From positions 124,001 through 188,000 of the forward strand of contig NZ_JAJUIS010000002.1 of the NCBI RefSeq assembly GCF_029267515.1: 64,000 bases of DNA. The letters run 5' to 3'. This document shows positions 25,332 to 35,364 of this stretch, piece after piece (within the stretch, counting starts at the first letter, position 1; each line of letters starts with the position of its first letter). The translations under genes and the position numbers were made by a program. The DNA is from Seleniivibrio woodruffii (lineage in GTDB: Bacteria; Chrysiogenota; Deferribacteres; Deferribacterales; Geovibrionaceae). The notes under the pieces are model-generated. The model ran no database searches. It was not told where the DNA came from and saw only the letters and a program-made list of their open reading frames with translations.

Positions 25332-28300
25332 TTGGCTAAGAGAACAGACATTAAGTCTATCATGATAATAGGTTCCGGACCTATCGTCATCGGACAGGCG
25401 TGCGAATTTGACTATTCGGGAACACAGGCTGTAAAAGCGCTTAAAGAAGAGGGGTACAGGGTTATCCTCATCAACTCTAACCCAGCGACAATTATGACAG
25501 ATCCCGAAATAGCCGATGCTACATACATCGAACCCCTTAATGTTGAAATGGCGGAAAAAGTTATCGCAAAGGAACGACCCGATGCGATTCTGCCCACAGT
25601 CGGCGGACAGACTGCCCTTAACCTTGCGAAAGATCTTCATGCCGCCGGAGTGCTGGATAAATATAACGTTGAGCTTATCGGCGCTAAAATAGAGGCTATC
25701 GACAAAGCGGAAGACAGGGAACTCTTCAAACAGGCTATGAAAAAAATAGGTCTGACCCTGCCCGAAAGCTACGTGGTCAATACATATCAGGATGCCCTTG
25801 ACTGCATCGATAAAATAGGCTTCCCCGCAATCATCCGCCCATCGTTCACTCTCGGCGGAACAGGCGGAAACGTCGCCTATAACATGGAAGAATATAAAGA
25901 ATACGTTGAATGGGGGCTGGAAGCGTCTCCTGTAACTGAAATTCTGGTTGAGGAATCGGTTCTCGGCTGGAAAGAATACGAGCTTGAGGTCATGCGCGAC
26001 CTCAACGACAACGTCGTTATCATCTGCTCCATCGAAAACATAGACGCAATGGGCGTTCACACCGGCGACAGTATAACAGTTGCACCCGCCCAGACCCTTA
26101 CGGATAAGGAATACCAGATAATGCGTAACGCCGCCATCGCCGTTATCCGCGAGATAGGCGTCGATACTGGCGGTTCAAACGTACAGTTTGCCGTTGATCC
26201 CAAAACAGGAAAACAGATTATCATCGAGATGAACCCCAGAGTTTCCAGAAGCTCCGCGCTGGCATCAAAGGCAACTGGCTTCCCCATAGCCAAAATAGCG
26301 GCAAAGCTCGCTGTGGGCTATACTCTGGACGAACTTAAAAACGACATCACGCTCAAGACCCCCGCGTCTTTCGAGCCTACAATAGACTACTGTGTTACCA
26401 AATACCCCAGATTTACCTTTGAAAAATTCCCCGGTGCGGACAACACTCTGACAACTCAGATGAAATCCGTAGGCGAGGCTATGGCTATCGGCAGAACCTT
26501 CAAGGAGTCCATCCAGAAGGCGATAAGCTCTCTTGAAATAGGTAAATCCGGTTTCGACGAGGTTTTCAGCGACGAAGAGCGCAAGACAGAAGCTGCAATC
26601 GAACAGATCAAAGCATTGCTCAGAAGACCCACTGCGGAACGTATGTGGTATGTCGGCGAGGCTTTCAGAGCAGGATTCTCCGTTGCTGAGGTTCACGAGC
26701 TCTGTTTCATTGATCCGTGGTTCCTAGATAACATCAAACAGATAATAGATTTTGAAGCTGAACTTAAAAAAATATCAATATCATCAATAGATGAGGCGAC
26801 ATTTATTAAAGCAAAGCAGATGGGTTTCAGTGATAAACGACTGGCAAAACTCATGAATTGCGCAGAGCTTGATGTCTGGGCGAAGACAAGGGGCAGGGCA
26901 GTATACAAGCGCGTTGATACATGCGGTGCGGAGTTCGAGTCTTTCACTCCCTATCTTTACAGCACTTATGAAAAAGAGTGTGAAGCGGAACCCACTGACA
27001 GGAAAAAGATAATGATTCTCGGCGGCGGACCCAACCGTATCGGTCAGGGTATAGAGTTTGACTACTGCTGTGTTCATGCTTCTTTTGCCCTTGAAGAGAT
27101 GGGATTCGAAACAATCATGGTCAACTGTAACCCTGAAACCGTTTCAACCGACTATGACACATCCGACAGACTCTATTTCGAACCCCTTACGAGGGAACAC
27201 GTTCTTAATATTGTAGATAAAGAAAAACCCTTCGGCGTAATCGTCCAGTTCGGCGGTCAGACACCCCTTAAACTGGCAGTACCGCTGGAAAAAGCAGGCG
27301 TTCCGATTCTTGGCACCTCACCGGACAGCATAGACATAGCCGAAGACAGGGAACGCTTTAAGGATATGATAACCAGACTGAATATAAAACAGCCGCCCAA
27401 CGGCATAGCAAAAAATGCCGAGGATGCTTTCAGAATAGCCGAAGAGATAGGCTATCCCGTTGTTGTGCGTCCGTCATATGTTCTCGGCGGTCGGGCTATG
27501 GAGATAGTGTACGACACTGAATCGCTCCAGAACTACATGGTGTACGCAGTTAAAGCCAGCGAAGAGCACCCTGTTCTGATAGATAAATACCTCCAGCACG
27601 CAACCGAGGTGGACGTTGACTCCATAAGCGACGGCGAAACAACCGTTATCGGCTCCATCATGCAGCACATTGAAGAGGCGGGCGTTCACTCAGGCGACTC
27701 CGCGTGTTCAATCCCGTCAAGAACCATAAGCGATGCTGTGCGCGCACAACTCCTTGAATATACAAAGAATATCGCGAAAGAGCTTAAAGTCATCGGTCTG
27801 ATGAACATCCAGTATGCCATCAAAGACGAAGAGATATATATGCTTGAGGTAAACCCCAGAGCATCCAGAACAATTCCCTATGTCAGCAAGACTATAGGTG
27901 TTCCGCTGGCAAAAATGGCGGCAAAGGTCATGGCAGGCGCAAAACTGAAAGACCTCGGCTTCACAAAAGAGGTGGACATAAGCTACTTCACCGTGAAAGA
28001 GTCAGTATTCCCCTTCGTCAAGTTCCCCGGAACAGACCTTGTACTCGGACCGGAGATGAAATCCACAGGCGAAGTCATGGGTATCGACTCCCATTTCGGA
28101 AGCGCATTTTACAAGGCTCAGATAGCCGCAGGAAATAAACTTCCCAAAAGCGGCAACGTCTTCATCAGCGTTAAAGACTCCGTTAAAGAGGAGATACTTG
28201 GCGTTGCGAGGGAACTTGTTAAGACCGGCTTTAAACTTGTTTCGACATCAGGAACTTATAATTTCCTGCGCGAAAACGGACTTGAAGTCGTTAAACTTGC

Positions 28301-28550
28301 AAAAGTTCACGAAGGTATTCGTCCAAACGTTGTGGACAAAATTAAAAACGGCGAAATCGCCTTTGTTATCAATATCCCTGAAGGTAAAAAATCCAGACTG
28401 GACAGCGAATCCATCAGACGTACCATGCTGAGCTACAGTGTGCCCTACGTCACAACCGTTGAGGCTGCGAAAGCGTGCATAGTAGCCATCGCGGCAGGAC
28501 AAAAAGGTCTGACGGTTACGCCCATTCAGGAATATTATAAAAGAGGCTGA
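25332..28550 (+). CDS. carB: Carbamoyl-phosphate synthase large subunit
   Basis: A 1072-residue enzyme that makes carbamoyl phosphate for pyrimidine and arginine synthesis. Two homologous ATP-grasp halves are visible ([18 protein letters not shown] near residue 13; [17 protein letters not shown] near 560), each with [18 protein letters not shown] / [18 protein letters not shown], followed by a C-terminal MGS-like allosteric domain (about 935-1072, [17 protein letters not shown]). The start is TTG 25332 with GGAGG 5 nt upstream. carA is not in the window; the partner must be encoded elsewhere. pyrK follows after 2 bp. Confidence 0.98.
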   Translation: MAKRTDIKSIMIIGSGPIVIGQACEFDYSGTQAVKALKEEGYRVILINSNPATIMTDPEIADATYIEPLNVEMAEKVIAKERPDAILPTVGGQTALNLAKDLHAAGVLDKYNVELIGAKIEAIDKAEDRELFKQAMKKIGLTLPESYVVNTYQDALDCIDKIGFPAIIRPSFTLGGTGGNVAYNMEEYKEYVEWGLEASPVTEILVEESVLGWKEYELEVMRDLNDNVVIICSIENIDAMGVHTGDSITVAPAQTLTDKEYQIMRNAAIAVIREIGVDTGGSNVQFAVDPKTGKQIIIEMNPRVSRSSALASKATGFPIAKIAAKLAVGYTLDELKNDITLKTPASFEPTIDYCVTKYPRFTFEKFPGADNTLTTQMKSVGEAMAIGRTFKESIQKAISSLEIGKSGFDEVFSDEERKTEAAIEQIKALLRRPTAERMWYVGEAFRAGFSVAEVHELCFIDPWFLDNIKQIIDFEAELKKISISSIDEATFIKAKQMGFSDKRLAKLMNCAELDVWAKTRGRAVYKRVDTCGAEFESFTPYLYSTYEKECEAEPTDRKKIMILGGGPNRIGQGIEFDYCCVHASFALEEMGFETIMVNCNPETVSTDYDTSDRLYFEPLTREHVLNIVDKEKPFGVIVQFGGQTPLKLAVPLEKAGVPILGTSPDSIDIAEDRERFKDMITRLNIKQPPNGIAKNAEDAFRIAEEIGYPVVVRPSYVLGGRAMEIVYDTESLQNYMVYAVKASEEHPVLIDKYLQHATEVDVDSISDGETTVIGSIMQHIEEAGVHSGDSACSIPSRTISDAVRAQLLEYTKNIAKELKVIGLMNIQYAIKDEEIYMLEVNPRASRTIPYVSKTIGVPLAKMAAKVMAGAKLKDLGFTKEVDISYFTVKESVFPFVKFPGTDLVLGPEMKSTGEVMGIDSHFGSAFYKAQIAAGNKLPKSGNVFISVKDSVKEEILGVARELVKTGFKLVSTSGTYNFLRENGLEVVKLAKVHEGIRPNVVDKIKNGEIAFVINIPEGKKSRLDSESIRRTMLSYSVPYVTTVEAAKACIVAIAAGQKGLTVTPIQEYYKRG

Positions 28551-28552
28551 AC

Positions 28553-29332
28553 ATGAAAGGAAAAGTTGTTAAAAATCAACAGCTTAATGATAAGTACTTT
28601 TTCCTTGAAATAAAATCCGAAGAGTTTGTTACGCAGGCTAACGTCGGTCAGTTCCTTATGATAAAACCCGGAAGTCAGGATTACACGCACGATCCGCTTC
28701 TACGCCGCCCGCTGGGTATCGCAGACGTTAAAGACGGCAAGTTCAGCCTTGTTTATATGGTTGTAGGCAAAGGAACAAAACTGCTCAGCGAGTTCCACGA
28801 GGGCGGAATGATAGAGTTTTCCGCGCCCCTCGGCAACCGCTTCACACTGCTTGAGAATAAGCGTGTGGCTCTTGTTGCCGGAGGAATAGGCATCGCTCCT
28901 GTATTCTGGCTCGCGAAAACTCTTAAAACACGCGGCTGTGTGGTTGACCTCTATTATGGCGGTCGTACCGTGGACGACGTTGTTCTTCTTGAAGAGCTGA
29001 AAGAAAACACCGACCATCTGATAGTTACAACTGACGACGGTTCCGCCGGAATAAAAGGATATGTCACACTTCCTTTTAAGGAAAATGTTGAAACTTACGA
29101 TATGGTATACACCTGCGGACCCAAACCCATGCTCCAAACCGTCAGCGAAATCTGTATCAATGCGGACGTTCCGGTGGAAGTTTCTCTGGACGAGCGCATG
29201 GCTTGTGGACTGGGTGCTTGCCTCGGATGTATCATATATGTGAAAGATGGCGACGAAATAGTGCAGAAACGCTGTTGTGTCGAAGGTCCTGTTTTCGACG
29301 GCTCCAAAATTGCGTGGGATAAATTAATCTAA
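28553..29332 (+). CDS. pyrK: Dihydroorotate dehydrogenase electron-transfer subunit
   Basis: A 259-residue FAD and [2Fe-2S] protein that passes electrons from dihydroorotate (via PyrD) to NAD. Seen: ferredoxin-reductase-like FAD site (DPLLRRPLGIAD), NAD site VALVAGGIGIAPVFWLA, and the iron-sulfur cysteines Cys218, Cys223, Cys226 and Cys241 in ACGLGACLGC...QKRCC (an extra Cys242 is adjacent). Its presence defines PyrD as class 1B and an NAD-linked pathway. Confidence 0.96.
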   Translation: MKGKVVKNQQLNDKYFFLEIKSEEFVTQANVGQFLMIKPGSQDYTHDPLLRRPLGIADVKDGKFSLVYMVVGKGTKLLSEFHEGGMIEFSAPLGNRFTLLENKRVALVAGGIGIAPVFWLAKTLKTRGCVVDLYYGGRTVDDVVLLEELKENTDHLIVTTDDGSAGIKGYVTLPFKENVETYDMVYTCGPKPMLQTVSEICINADVPVEVSLDERMACGLGACLGCIIYVKDGDEIVQKRCCVEGPVFDGSKIAWDKLI

Positions 29333-29347
29333 TTCGGAGAATCGTTT

Positions 29348-30268
29348 ATGTCTGACAGACTTAAAACCGTCTTTTGCGGTATAGAATTCAAGAACCCGAT
29401 AATCACTGCCAGCGGAACGTTCGGCTATGGTCTGGAATATGCGAAACATATCGATATAAGCAGGCTAGGCGGAATCTCTGTTAAGGGTATATCACTGCAA
29501 GAAACTGCCGGTAATCCCATGCCCCGAATAATGGAGACCACATCGGGAATGTTAAACGCCATCGGGCTTCAGAACGTCGGCGTGGATAAATTTATAAACG
29601 AAAAACTGCCTGAACTCAGAAAGCACGACACGAAGATAATCGTTAACTTCTGGGGTAAAACCATTGATGAATATGTGGCAGTTGCCCGTATACTCGACGA
29701 TGCCGACGTTGATATGCTTGAGATGAACATATCCTGCCCGAACATAAAAGAGGGCGGCATAGCCTTCGGTACCGACCCGAAAATGACATACGAAGTCACT
29801 TATAACGTCAAAAAAGCTATTAAAAACAAACCGCTTATGGTGAAACTGTCGCCGAACGTCACAAATATCAAGGTTTACGCGAAAGCCTGCGAGCAGGCTG
29901 GAGCGGACGCAATCAGCGCGATAAATACGCTGCTTGGCATGTCCGTTAATATCCATACCAGAAAGCCCAATATTTACAACGTTACGGGCGGACTTTCAGG
30001 TCCCGCTATCAAACCGGTTGCAATACGCATGGTTCACGAGACATTCAGGACAGTTAATATCCCGATAATGGGCATCGGCGGCATAATAGACTGGCGAGAT
30101 GTTGTGGAGTTCGGACTTGTGGGCGCATCCGCCGTTCAGGTGGGTACGGCAAACTTCATAGACCCTGAGATACCGTTAAGGATAATAGACGACCTTGACA
30201 AATATATGGCTGAAAATAATATATCGAATTTCAGCGAACTGATTGGAAAAGTTGATCTGACAAGATAA
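29348..30268 (+). CDS. pyrD: Dihydroorotate dehydrogenase, class 1B catalytic subunit
   Basis: A 306-residue FMN enzyme that oxidises dihydroorotate to orotate. Seen: NPIITASGTFGYG, NISCPNIKEGG with the catalytic Cys of class 1 enzymes, KLSPNVTNI, AINTLLGM, GGLSGPAIKPVAIRMV and GIGGIIDWRDVVEFGLVGASAVQVGT (in part). Partner of PyrK 15 bp upstream. A terminator follows. Confidence 0.97.
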   Translation: MSDRLKTVFCGIEFKNPIITASGTFGYGLEYAKHIDISRLGGISVKGISLQETAGNPMPRIMETTSGMLNAIGLQNVGVDKFINEKLPELRKHDTKIIVNFWGKTIDEYVAVARILDDADVDMLEMNISCPNIKEGGIAFGTDPKMTYEVTYNVKKAIKNKPLMVKLSPNVTNIKVYAKACEQAGADAISAINTLLGMSVNIHTRKPNIYNVTGGLSGPAIKPVAIRMVHETFRTVNIPIMGIGGIIDWRDVVEFGLVGASAVQVGTANFIDPEIPLRIIDDLDKYMAENNISNFSELIGKVDLTR

Positions 30269-30269
30269 A

Positions 30270-30300
30270 AAGAGGGCGGGTTAAAACCCGCCCGTTTCGT
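30270..30300. terminator. Bidirectional terminator between pyrD and purB
   Basis: GGGCGGGTT (30274-30282) pairs with AACCCGCCC (30285-30293). Plus side: GTTTCGTTT. Minus side: CTCTTTTTA. It can end both converging transcripts. Confidence 0.85.
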
Positions 30301-30302
30301 TT

Positions 30303-31739
30303 CTATACTTTGATGTCTACGTCCATTCCGAGAAATTTTTCATACTTCTCAATAACAGGTGTTACTTCTTCTCCAAGGAACTGGTCAACCTGCTCCGGTG
30401 CTCGTCCGACAAATTTTATAGGGTCGAGCAGAGCCATGATTTCCTCTTTGTTCAAAGGCACGTCCTTGTCCGCAGCCAGTCTGTCGAGAAGATCATTGTC
30501 CTTGCCTTCCATCTTGACGCGTTTACCAGCTTCCATAGAGTTGACACGGATTACCTCGTGCATGACCTGTCTGTCTGCGCCTCGTTTGACGGATTCCATT
30601 ATAATATTTTCTGTCGCCATGAAGGGGAGTTCCTCCATAACGCGTTTTGTTATCATCTTTTCATAGACGACCATGCCGTCAGTGATGTTGTAAAGCAGTT
30701 CAAGGATCGCATCGATGGCGAGGAACGCCTCGGAGATACCTATACGTCTGTTTGCTGAATCGTCAAGAGTTCTTTCAAACCACTGGGTAGCGTGGGTCAT
30801 GTAAGGGTTGAGGCTGAGCGCTATGACATGGCGGGAAAGGGAGCAGACACGCTCGCTGCGCATAGGGTTGCGTTTATATGCCATGGCGCTGGAACCTATC
30901 TGGTTTTTTTCGAAAGGCTCTTCAATCTCTTTCAGGTTGGCAAGCAGCCGCAGGTCAGTAGCCATTTTATGAGCTGACTCCGCGATTGCCGCGAGTACCG
31001 CAAGGACTCTTGTGTCCTGTTTTCTTGTATAAGTCTGCCCTGTTATGGTCAAAACCTTGTCAAATCCCATCTTTTTAGACACAGTCTCATCCAGTGTACG
31101 CACTTTTGCGTGGTTGCCTTCGAAAAGGTGAAGGAAGGAAGCCTGAGTTCCGGTCGTGCCCTTAACACCTCTGAAACGCAGATTTTCATGTGCAAACTCA
31201 AGTGCTTCGAAGTCCAGAACAAAGTCCTGAAGCCACAGGCAGGCACGTTTGCCAACGGTGGTGAGCTGTGCCGGCTGGAAATGTGTGAAGCCGAGCGTAG
31301 GCATATTTTTATATTTCAGAGCAAATTTTTTCATATTGTCCATGACGTTGACCATCTTTTTACGGACGATCTCAAGCCCCTCTTTAAGGACTATAACGTC
31401 TGTGTTATCACCGACAAAAGCGCTTGTAGCGCCAAGGTGAATTATGGGCATTGCCTTGGGGCAGCACTCGCCGTATGTGTGGACGTGCGCCATAACGTCG
31501 TGGCGGAATTTGCGTTCCATTTGAGCCGCATATTCAAAATCTATGTTTTCAACGTTGGCTTTAAGCTCTGCAATCTGCTCATCAGTGATGTTGAGTCCGA
31601 GTTCCTTTTCAGATTCTGCAAGGGCAACCCAGAGCTTGCGCCATGTAGTGAATTTTTTGTGCGGTGAGAAAAGGTAGAGCATTTCAGGGCTGGCATACCT
31701 CTCCTGCAAAGGGTTTGAATAACTTTTGTAATCTTTCAT
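30303..31739 (-). CDS. purB: Adenylosuccinate lyase
   Basis: A 478-residue fumarase-superfamily enzyme acting twice in purine synthesis (SAICAR and adenylosuccinate cleavage). The signature loop is [20 protein letters not shown]; the catalytic-His region is [13 protein letters not shown]. The length and the '[10 protein letters not shown]' form resemble the animal-type ADSL clade rather than the shorter B. subtilis-type PurB. A second ATG lies one codon upstream (31742); I prefer 31739 because GAGG lies 6 nt before it. Last gene of the HAD-mtaD-purB operon. Confidence 0.94.
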   Translation of the reverse strand: MKDYKSYSNPLQERYASPEMLYLFSPHKKFTTWRKLWVALAESEKELGLNITDEQIAELKANVENIDFEYAAQMERKFRHDVMAHVHTYGECCPKAMPIIHLGATSAFVGDNTDVIVLKEGLEIVRKKMVNVMDNMKKFALKYKNMPTLGFTHFQPAQLTTVGKRACLWLQDFVLDFEALEFAHENLRFRGVKGTTGTQASFLHLFEGNHAKVRTLDETVSKKMGFDKVLTITGQTYTRKQDTRVLAVLAAIAESAHKMATDLRLLANLKEIEEPFEKNQIGSSAMAYKRNPMRSERVCSLSRHVIALSLNPYMTHATQWFERTLDDSANRRIGISEAFLAIDAILELLYNITDGMVVYEKMITKRVMEELPFMATENIIMESVKRGADRQVMHEVIRVNSMEAGKRVKMEGKDNDLLDRLAADKDVPLNKEEIMALLDPIKFVGRAPEQVDQFLGEEVTPVIEKYEKFLGMDVDIKV

Positions 31740-31748
31740 CATATTCCT

Positions 31749-33032
31749 CTAACCGTTTATTATCTTATCCGCCCAGAGCCTGGCGTTATACTTTATTTTC
31801 TCTTCATCCATTGTATGGATTATTCTATCTTTCATCAAACACTTACCGTTGACATACATAGCCGTTACGTCGGATGATGATGCGGAATATACAAGGTGGG
31901 AAACAGGATTAAAAACTGGGGTGGTCTTCGGGCTGTCGAAAGAAACCACGATGAAATCGGCTTTATTTCCTTTTTTAAGCTCGCCTGTGTCGTCTACGCC
32001 AAGGGCTTTCGCGGCGCCCGTGGTCGACATATGCAGAACAGTTTCGGCGGGCAGGGCGGTTGCGTCTCTAAGCACACCTTTGTGAACCAGAGCGACGCTG
32101 CGCATTTCGTCAATCATATCGAGATCATTGTTACTTGCCGCACCGTCAGTGCCGATGGTTACGTTGATTCCGGCATCCATCATCTTTTTGACTGGTGCAA
32201 AACCGTTCGCCAGCTTCATATTGCTCTGGATGCAGTGTGAAACGCTTACATTTTTTTCGCCCATAATGGCTATATCATCATCGCCAAGATGTACGCAGTG
32301 GGCAAAAATACTCTTAATATCAAAAGCTCCTGTTTCATTCATAATATGGACTGTGGTCTTTCCGTGCTTAGCGACAGAATCCGCTGCTTCGTTTGCAGCC
32401 TCCATGAGATGGGTGTGCAGAAGAAGGTCGTGTTTTCCGCAGAACTCGACACATTTAACGTAGTTCTCAGGACTTACTGTATAAGGTGCGTGGGGACAGA
32501 GCGAAACGGTGATGTTGTCGTCGTTCTTATATTTGATGTGAAGGTCGGATGCTTTTGATATGTAATCGTCTGCGCCGGTTCCGAATTTCGTAGGGAAGTC
32601 TAGTACCCCGACACCTATTATGCCTTTCAGTCCGCTTTTTTTCAGTGATGAAGCTATGTGGTCTGACAGGAAATACATGTCATTGGAAAGTGTCGTTCCG
32701 CTTTTTATCATTTCGATGGCAGCAAGGTCACTTGCCGCCTGAATAAATTCAGGCGAGAGCCACTTTGCCTCCGCTGGCCATATGTGATTCTGGAGCCACT
32801 CCATGAGGGGCAGGTCATCTGCCATCCCTCTGAAAAGTCCCATCGGAAGATGCGTATGAGTGTTCACCAGTCCTGGAAAGATTGCAGAGTTGCTGAAAAT
32901 TTCAATGGTGTAATCATCTGCCGGATTTTCGGCTATGCCTGTTATAGTGTCATTCTCTGTAAGCAGGTGGGTGTTAGTATGTATCTTGTTGTTGTAATAG
33001 ACGTAATCTGCATAGTAAGCTGTTTTTGTCAC
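31749..33032 (-). CDS. mtaD: 5-methylthioadenosine/S-adenosylhomocysteine deaminase (amidohydrolase)
   Basis: A 427-residue metal-dependent deaminase. Seen: FPGLVNTHTHLPMGLFRGMA (HxH metal site), CPHAPYTVSPENY, LLHTHLMEAANEA, IFAHCVHLGDDDI and TIGTDGAASNNDLDMIDEMR (metal-binding Asp). This matches the MtaD/DadD group acting on SAH, MTA or 5'-deoxyadenosine; the exact substrate is not certain. The start is GTG 33032 overlapping the upstream TGA (GTGA). With AhcY in the same window there would be two routes for SAH. Confidence 0.88.
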   Translation of the reverse strand: MTKTAYYADYVYYNNKIHTNTHLLTENDTITGIAENPADDYTIEIFSNSAIFPGLVNTHTHLPMGLFRGMADDLPLMEWLQNHIWPAEAKWLSPEFIQAASDLAAIEMIKSGTTLSNDMYFLSDHIASSLKKSGLKGIIGVGVLDFPTKFGTGADDYISKASDLHIKYKNDDNITVSLCPHAPYTVSPENYVKCVEFCGKHDLLLHTHLMEAANEAADSVAKHGKTTVHIMNETGAFDIKSIFAHCVHLGDDDIAIMGEKNVSVSHCIQSNMKLANGFAPVKKMMDAGINVTIGTDGAASNNDLDMIDEMRSVALVHKGVLRDATALPAETVLHMSTTGAAKALGVDDTGELKKGNKADFIVVSFDSPKTTPVFNPVSHLVYSASSSDVTAMYVNGKCLMKDRIIHTMDEEKIKYNARLWADKIING

Positions 33033-33664
33033 TTCATACCCTCCAGAATATCAATTATCTCAAGCGGGGCGTTAACTGTGAAGTCGGGTTTAACATCACT
33101 CACAGTACCATAGCCGAAAGTGCAAAAGCAAGTTTTTACCCCTGCATAGTAGCCAGCTTCAATATCCGTGTGGTTGTCTCCAATCATAATAGTGGATGAT
33201 TTTTCGGCACCGTAGTCTTTAACAATATTTTCAACAGGGACAGGGGAGGGTTTCTTTGCGCCGAAGCTGTCGCCTCCGTACCATTTGTCGAAATACCTGT
33301 CTATACCGTAATGCTGAACAAGTCCGCCTGTTAAAGATTCTATTTTATTTGAAAGAATAACTGTTTTTATATTATTTCTGTCCAGATACTCGAATATTTC
33401 ATCATAACCATCTATTACTCTTGTGTTTACTGTCATTTTCTCAGCGTAAAGGGTTCGGAAAAAAACTTCCATCTCGTCTTTGAAATTTTCTTCCCCTGCT
33501 GCGCGAATGACCAGTTTTCTAATTCCATCACCTACAAAACTTCTTGTTACATCTATGGAAAATCTTTTAAGACCGAAATGTTTCATAGTGTCGTCGAGAC
33601 ATTCGTGAATATCCTGAAGCGTGTCGAGGATGGTGCCGTCCAAATCAAATATTGCAAGAATCAT
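33029..33664 (-). CDS. HAD-superfamily phosphatase (phosphoglycolate phosphatase-like)
   Basis: A 211-residue HAD hydrolase. Motif I DLDGTILDT (nucleophile Asp near residue 7), motif II-III ILSNKIESLTGG and KPSPVPVENIV, motif IV MIGDNHTDIEAG. The substrate is not decided; Gph-like and 5'-nucleotidase activity both fit. The open frame extends 41 codons upstream, but MILAIFDLDGT with GGGGGAA before it marks the real start at 33664. First gene of an operon with mtaD and purB, which favours a nucleotide-related phosphatase. Confidence 0.87.
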   Translation of the reverse strand: MILAIFDLDGTILDTLQDIHECLDDTMKHFGLKRFSIDVTRSFVGDGIRKLVIRAAGEENFKDEMEVFFRTLYAEKMTVNTRVIDGYDEIFEYLDRNNIKTVILSNKIESLTGGLVQHYGIDRYFDKWYGGDSFGAKKPSPVPVENIVKDYGAEKSSTIMIGDNHTDIEAGYYAGVKTCFCTFGYGTVSDVKPDFTVNAPLEIIDILEGMK

Positions 33665-33710
33665 AAATTCCCCCGAAATTATTAAATAACCGCAGTCTTT
33701 TGGGTTTTCT

Positions 33711-33739
33711 GTTATAGTATTTCTATCTGTGCTAGTCAA
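33711..33739 (-). promoter_or_regulatory. Promoter of the HAD-mtaD-purB operon
   Basis: Read on the minus strand: TTGACT, 17 bp, TATAAC; predicted start near 33704, 40 nt before the ATG. Its -35 hexamer overlaps a weak plus-strand promoter (TAGTCA, 17 bp, TATAAG at 33733-33761) for the YqaA gene. Confidence 0.65.
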
Positions 33740-33766
33740 TACGATAAGGCGGTGGTATAAGAGTTT

Positions 33767-34225
33767 ATGCATGAATGGCTGATACAATACGGTTATTTAT
33801 CTATGTTTATGCTGGCGTTTCTCGCATCGACAGCTATTCCGGTCGCTTCCGAATGGCTTCTTGTGGCGCTGGTGATAAAGGGGCTGAACCCTGTTCTTCT
33901 TCTTGTGTGCGCGGTTACAGGAAACTATCTCGGAGCCTGCACAACCTATGCCATAGGCTATTACGGCAGTGATTACGCCATAAGAAAGATACTCAAAATC
34001 AGCGATGAGAGCAGGGCAAAAGCTGAGCGTACCTATAACAAATACGGTGCAGTTTCCCTGCTGTTCTCATGGATACCGATAATCGGCGACCCTCTTTGCC
34101 TTGTTGGCGGTCTTTTCAAGATACATTTTCTTAAATATTCCGTTCTGGTCTTCACAGGAAAGCTGATACGCTACGGCGCAACTGTCTGGCTCACCCTGAA
34201 AGGAACGGAAGCCTTTATCCGTTAG
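33767..34225 (+). CDS. YqaA-type DedA-like (VTT domain) membrane protein
   Basis: A 152-residue inner-membrane protein of the SNARE-associated/VTT superfamily, YqaA subgroup. Seen: FLASTAIPVASEWLLVALV (residues about 19-37), VTGNYLGACTTYAIGYYG and LLFSWIPIIGDPLCLVGGLF with the conserved Gly-Asp-Pro. DedA relatives help recycle lipid carriers or keep membrane potential; the YqaA role is not known. The ATG lacks a clear ribosome-binding site; the possible promoter at 33733-33761 ends 5 bp before it. Confidence 0.88.
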   Translation: MHEWLIQYGYLSMFMLAFLASTAIPVASEWLLVALVIKGLNPVLLLVCAVTGNYLGACTTYAIGYYGSDYAIRKILKISDESRAKAERTYNKYGAVSLLFSWIPIIGDPLCLVGGLFKIHFLKYSVLVFTGKLIRYGATVWLTLKGTEAFIR

Positions 34226-35191
34226 CTATTTTTTTGTTTTCCAGAGAGAAAAGAAAACGCCTGATGCCAGCAGAAACAGCGTTATCGTCAGCGATTGAAG
34301 TGATGAAAAATGATACCATCCAAACACGTCGCCTATGAAAATCTTTGAACCTATGAACACAAGAACCAGAGAAAGTGTGTATTTCAGGTAGTAGAAGCGT
34401 TTTATCATGGCGGCAAGGGCAAAATAAAGCGCCCGCAGACCGAGGATTGCAAATATATTACTTGTATATACTACATAAGGATCTGTTGTTATTGTGAAAA
34501 CAGCAGGTACGGAGTCCACGGCGAAAATAACATCCGCTATCTCAACCATTAACAGTGCCACGAAGAGGGGAGTGCAGTAAATGTGGAGCTTGCCTGTTTG
34601 TGGATGTGGCTCTTTTATGAAGAAATCGTGCCCGTGGAGATGCTCCGTTATCCTGAGGTGGTTCCGAAGGAATTTAAGGATTGCGTTGTCTGACAGGTCG
34701 TCGTCTTCGATCTCTTTGTTAAAGAGCATTTTAACGCCTGTGTATAGAAGAAAAAGGGCGAATATATAGAGTATCCACTCGAAACGGCTGACCAGAGCTG
34801 AACCCAGTCCTATCATTATGCCGCGCAGAAGGATAACGCCGAGGATCCCCCAGAAGAGAACTCTGTGCTGATATTTTGCAGGAGTTTTGAAATAGCCGAA
34901 TATCATGGCTATTACGAATATGTTATCCATAGCAAGCGATTTTTCAACCACAAAGCCTGTCAGATAGTTAAATCCGCTGTCATGTCCGAACTTCCACCAG
35001 ACCCATACGCCGAAGAGAAGACCTATGGCTATGTAGAACACAGACATTTTAAGACTTTCCGCAACACCGATTTCATGATCTTTTTTGTTGAACAGTCCCA
35101 AATCAAGAATAAGCAGGAATATCACAATCGCAAAGAAGAGTATCCAAGACCAGATTGGCTTAGACATAACCGTTATAAATAGAAAATCCAC
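34226..35191 (-). CDS. TerC/Alx family integral membrane protein
   Basis: A 321-residue protein with about nine membrane segments. Seen: LILDLGLFNKKDHEIGVAESL, FVVEKSLAMDNIFVIAMIF (conserved acidic residues in the membrane, typical of TerC) and VEIADVIFAVDSVPAVFTIT. Alx and TerC members export manganese or load it onto secreted proteins. The start is GTG 35191 with AGAGGG 8 nt upstream; ATG 35167 lacks a site. The stop abuts the stop of the converging YqaA gene with no gap. No yybP-ykoY manganese riboswitch was recognised upstream. Confidence 0.92.
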   Translation of the reverse strand: MDFLFITVMSKPIWSWILFFAIVIFLLILDLGLFNKKDHEIGVAESLKMSVFYIAIGLLFGVWVWWKFGHDSGFNYLTGFVVEKSLAMDNIFVIAMIFGYFKTPAKYQHRVLFWGILGVILLRGIMIGLGSALVSRFEWILYIFALFLLYTGVKMLFNKEIEDDDLSDNAILKFLRNHLRITEHLHGHDFFIKEPHPQTGKLHIYCTPLFVALLMVEIADVIFAVDSVPAVFTITTDPYVVYTSNIFAILGLRALYFALAAMIKRFYYLKYTLSLVLVFIGSKIFIGDVFGWYHFSSLQSLTITLFLLASGVFFSLWKTKK

Positions 35192-35309
35192 AGCAAATAC
35201 CCTCTGAAAATAATAAGTAAGACAATCTAATCCAGTTACAGTTCAAACGCAAACATAATTCGTTCAAATTAATTTAACATAATATATCTTATAGGACGTT
35301 ACTGTGTAG

Positions 35310-35344
35310 TCAGGGTAGAAGCTGGTTCGCCCTGAAACCCCTGA
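35310..35344. other. Alternative stem-forming repeats in the terC upstream spacer
   Basis: TCAGGG (35310-35315) can pair with CCCTGA (35330-35335) or with CCCTGA (35339-35344), two mutually exclusive hairpins of 6 bp. They lie between the end of the ABC operon and terC. There is no strong T-run on the minus strand. The rest of the 173-bp spacer is AT-rich and no clear promoter for terC was found. Confidence 0.4.
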
Positions 35345-35364
35345 TTTTATTGGATTGCTCTGTT

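Noticed and set aside
33665-33787. Upstream extension of the HAD phosphatase by 41 codons
   Set aside because: The extension crosses the operon promoter and the start of the divergent YqaA gene; the family begins right before DLDGT.
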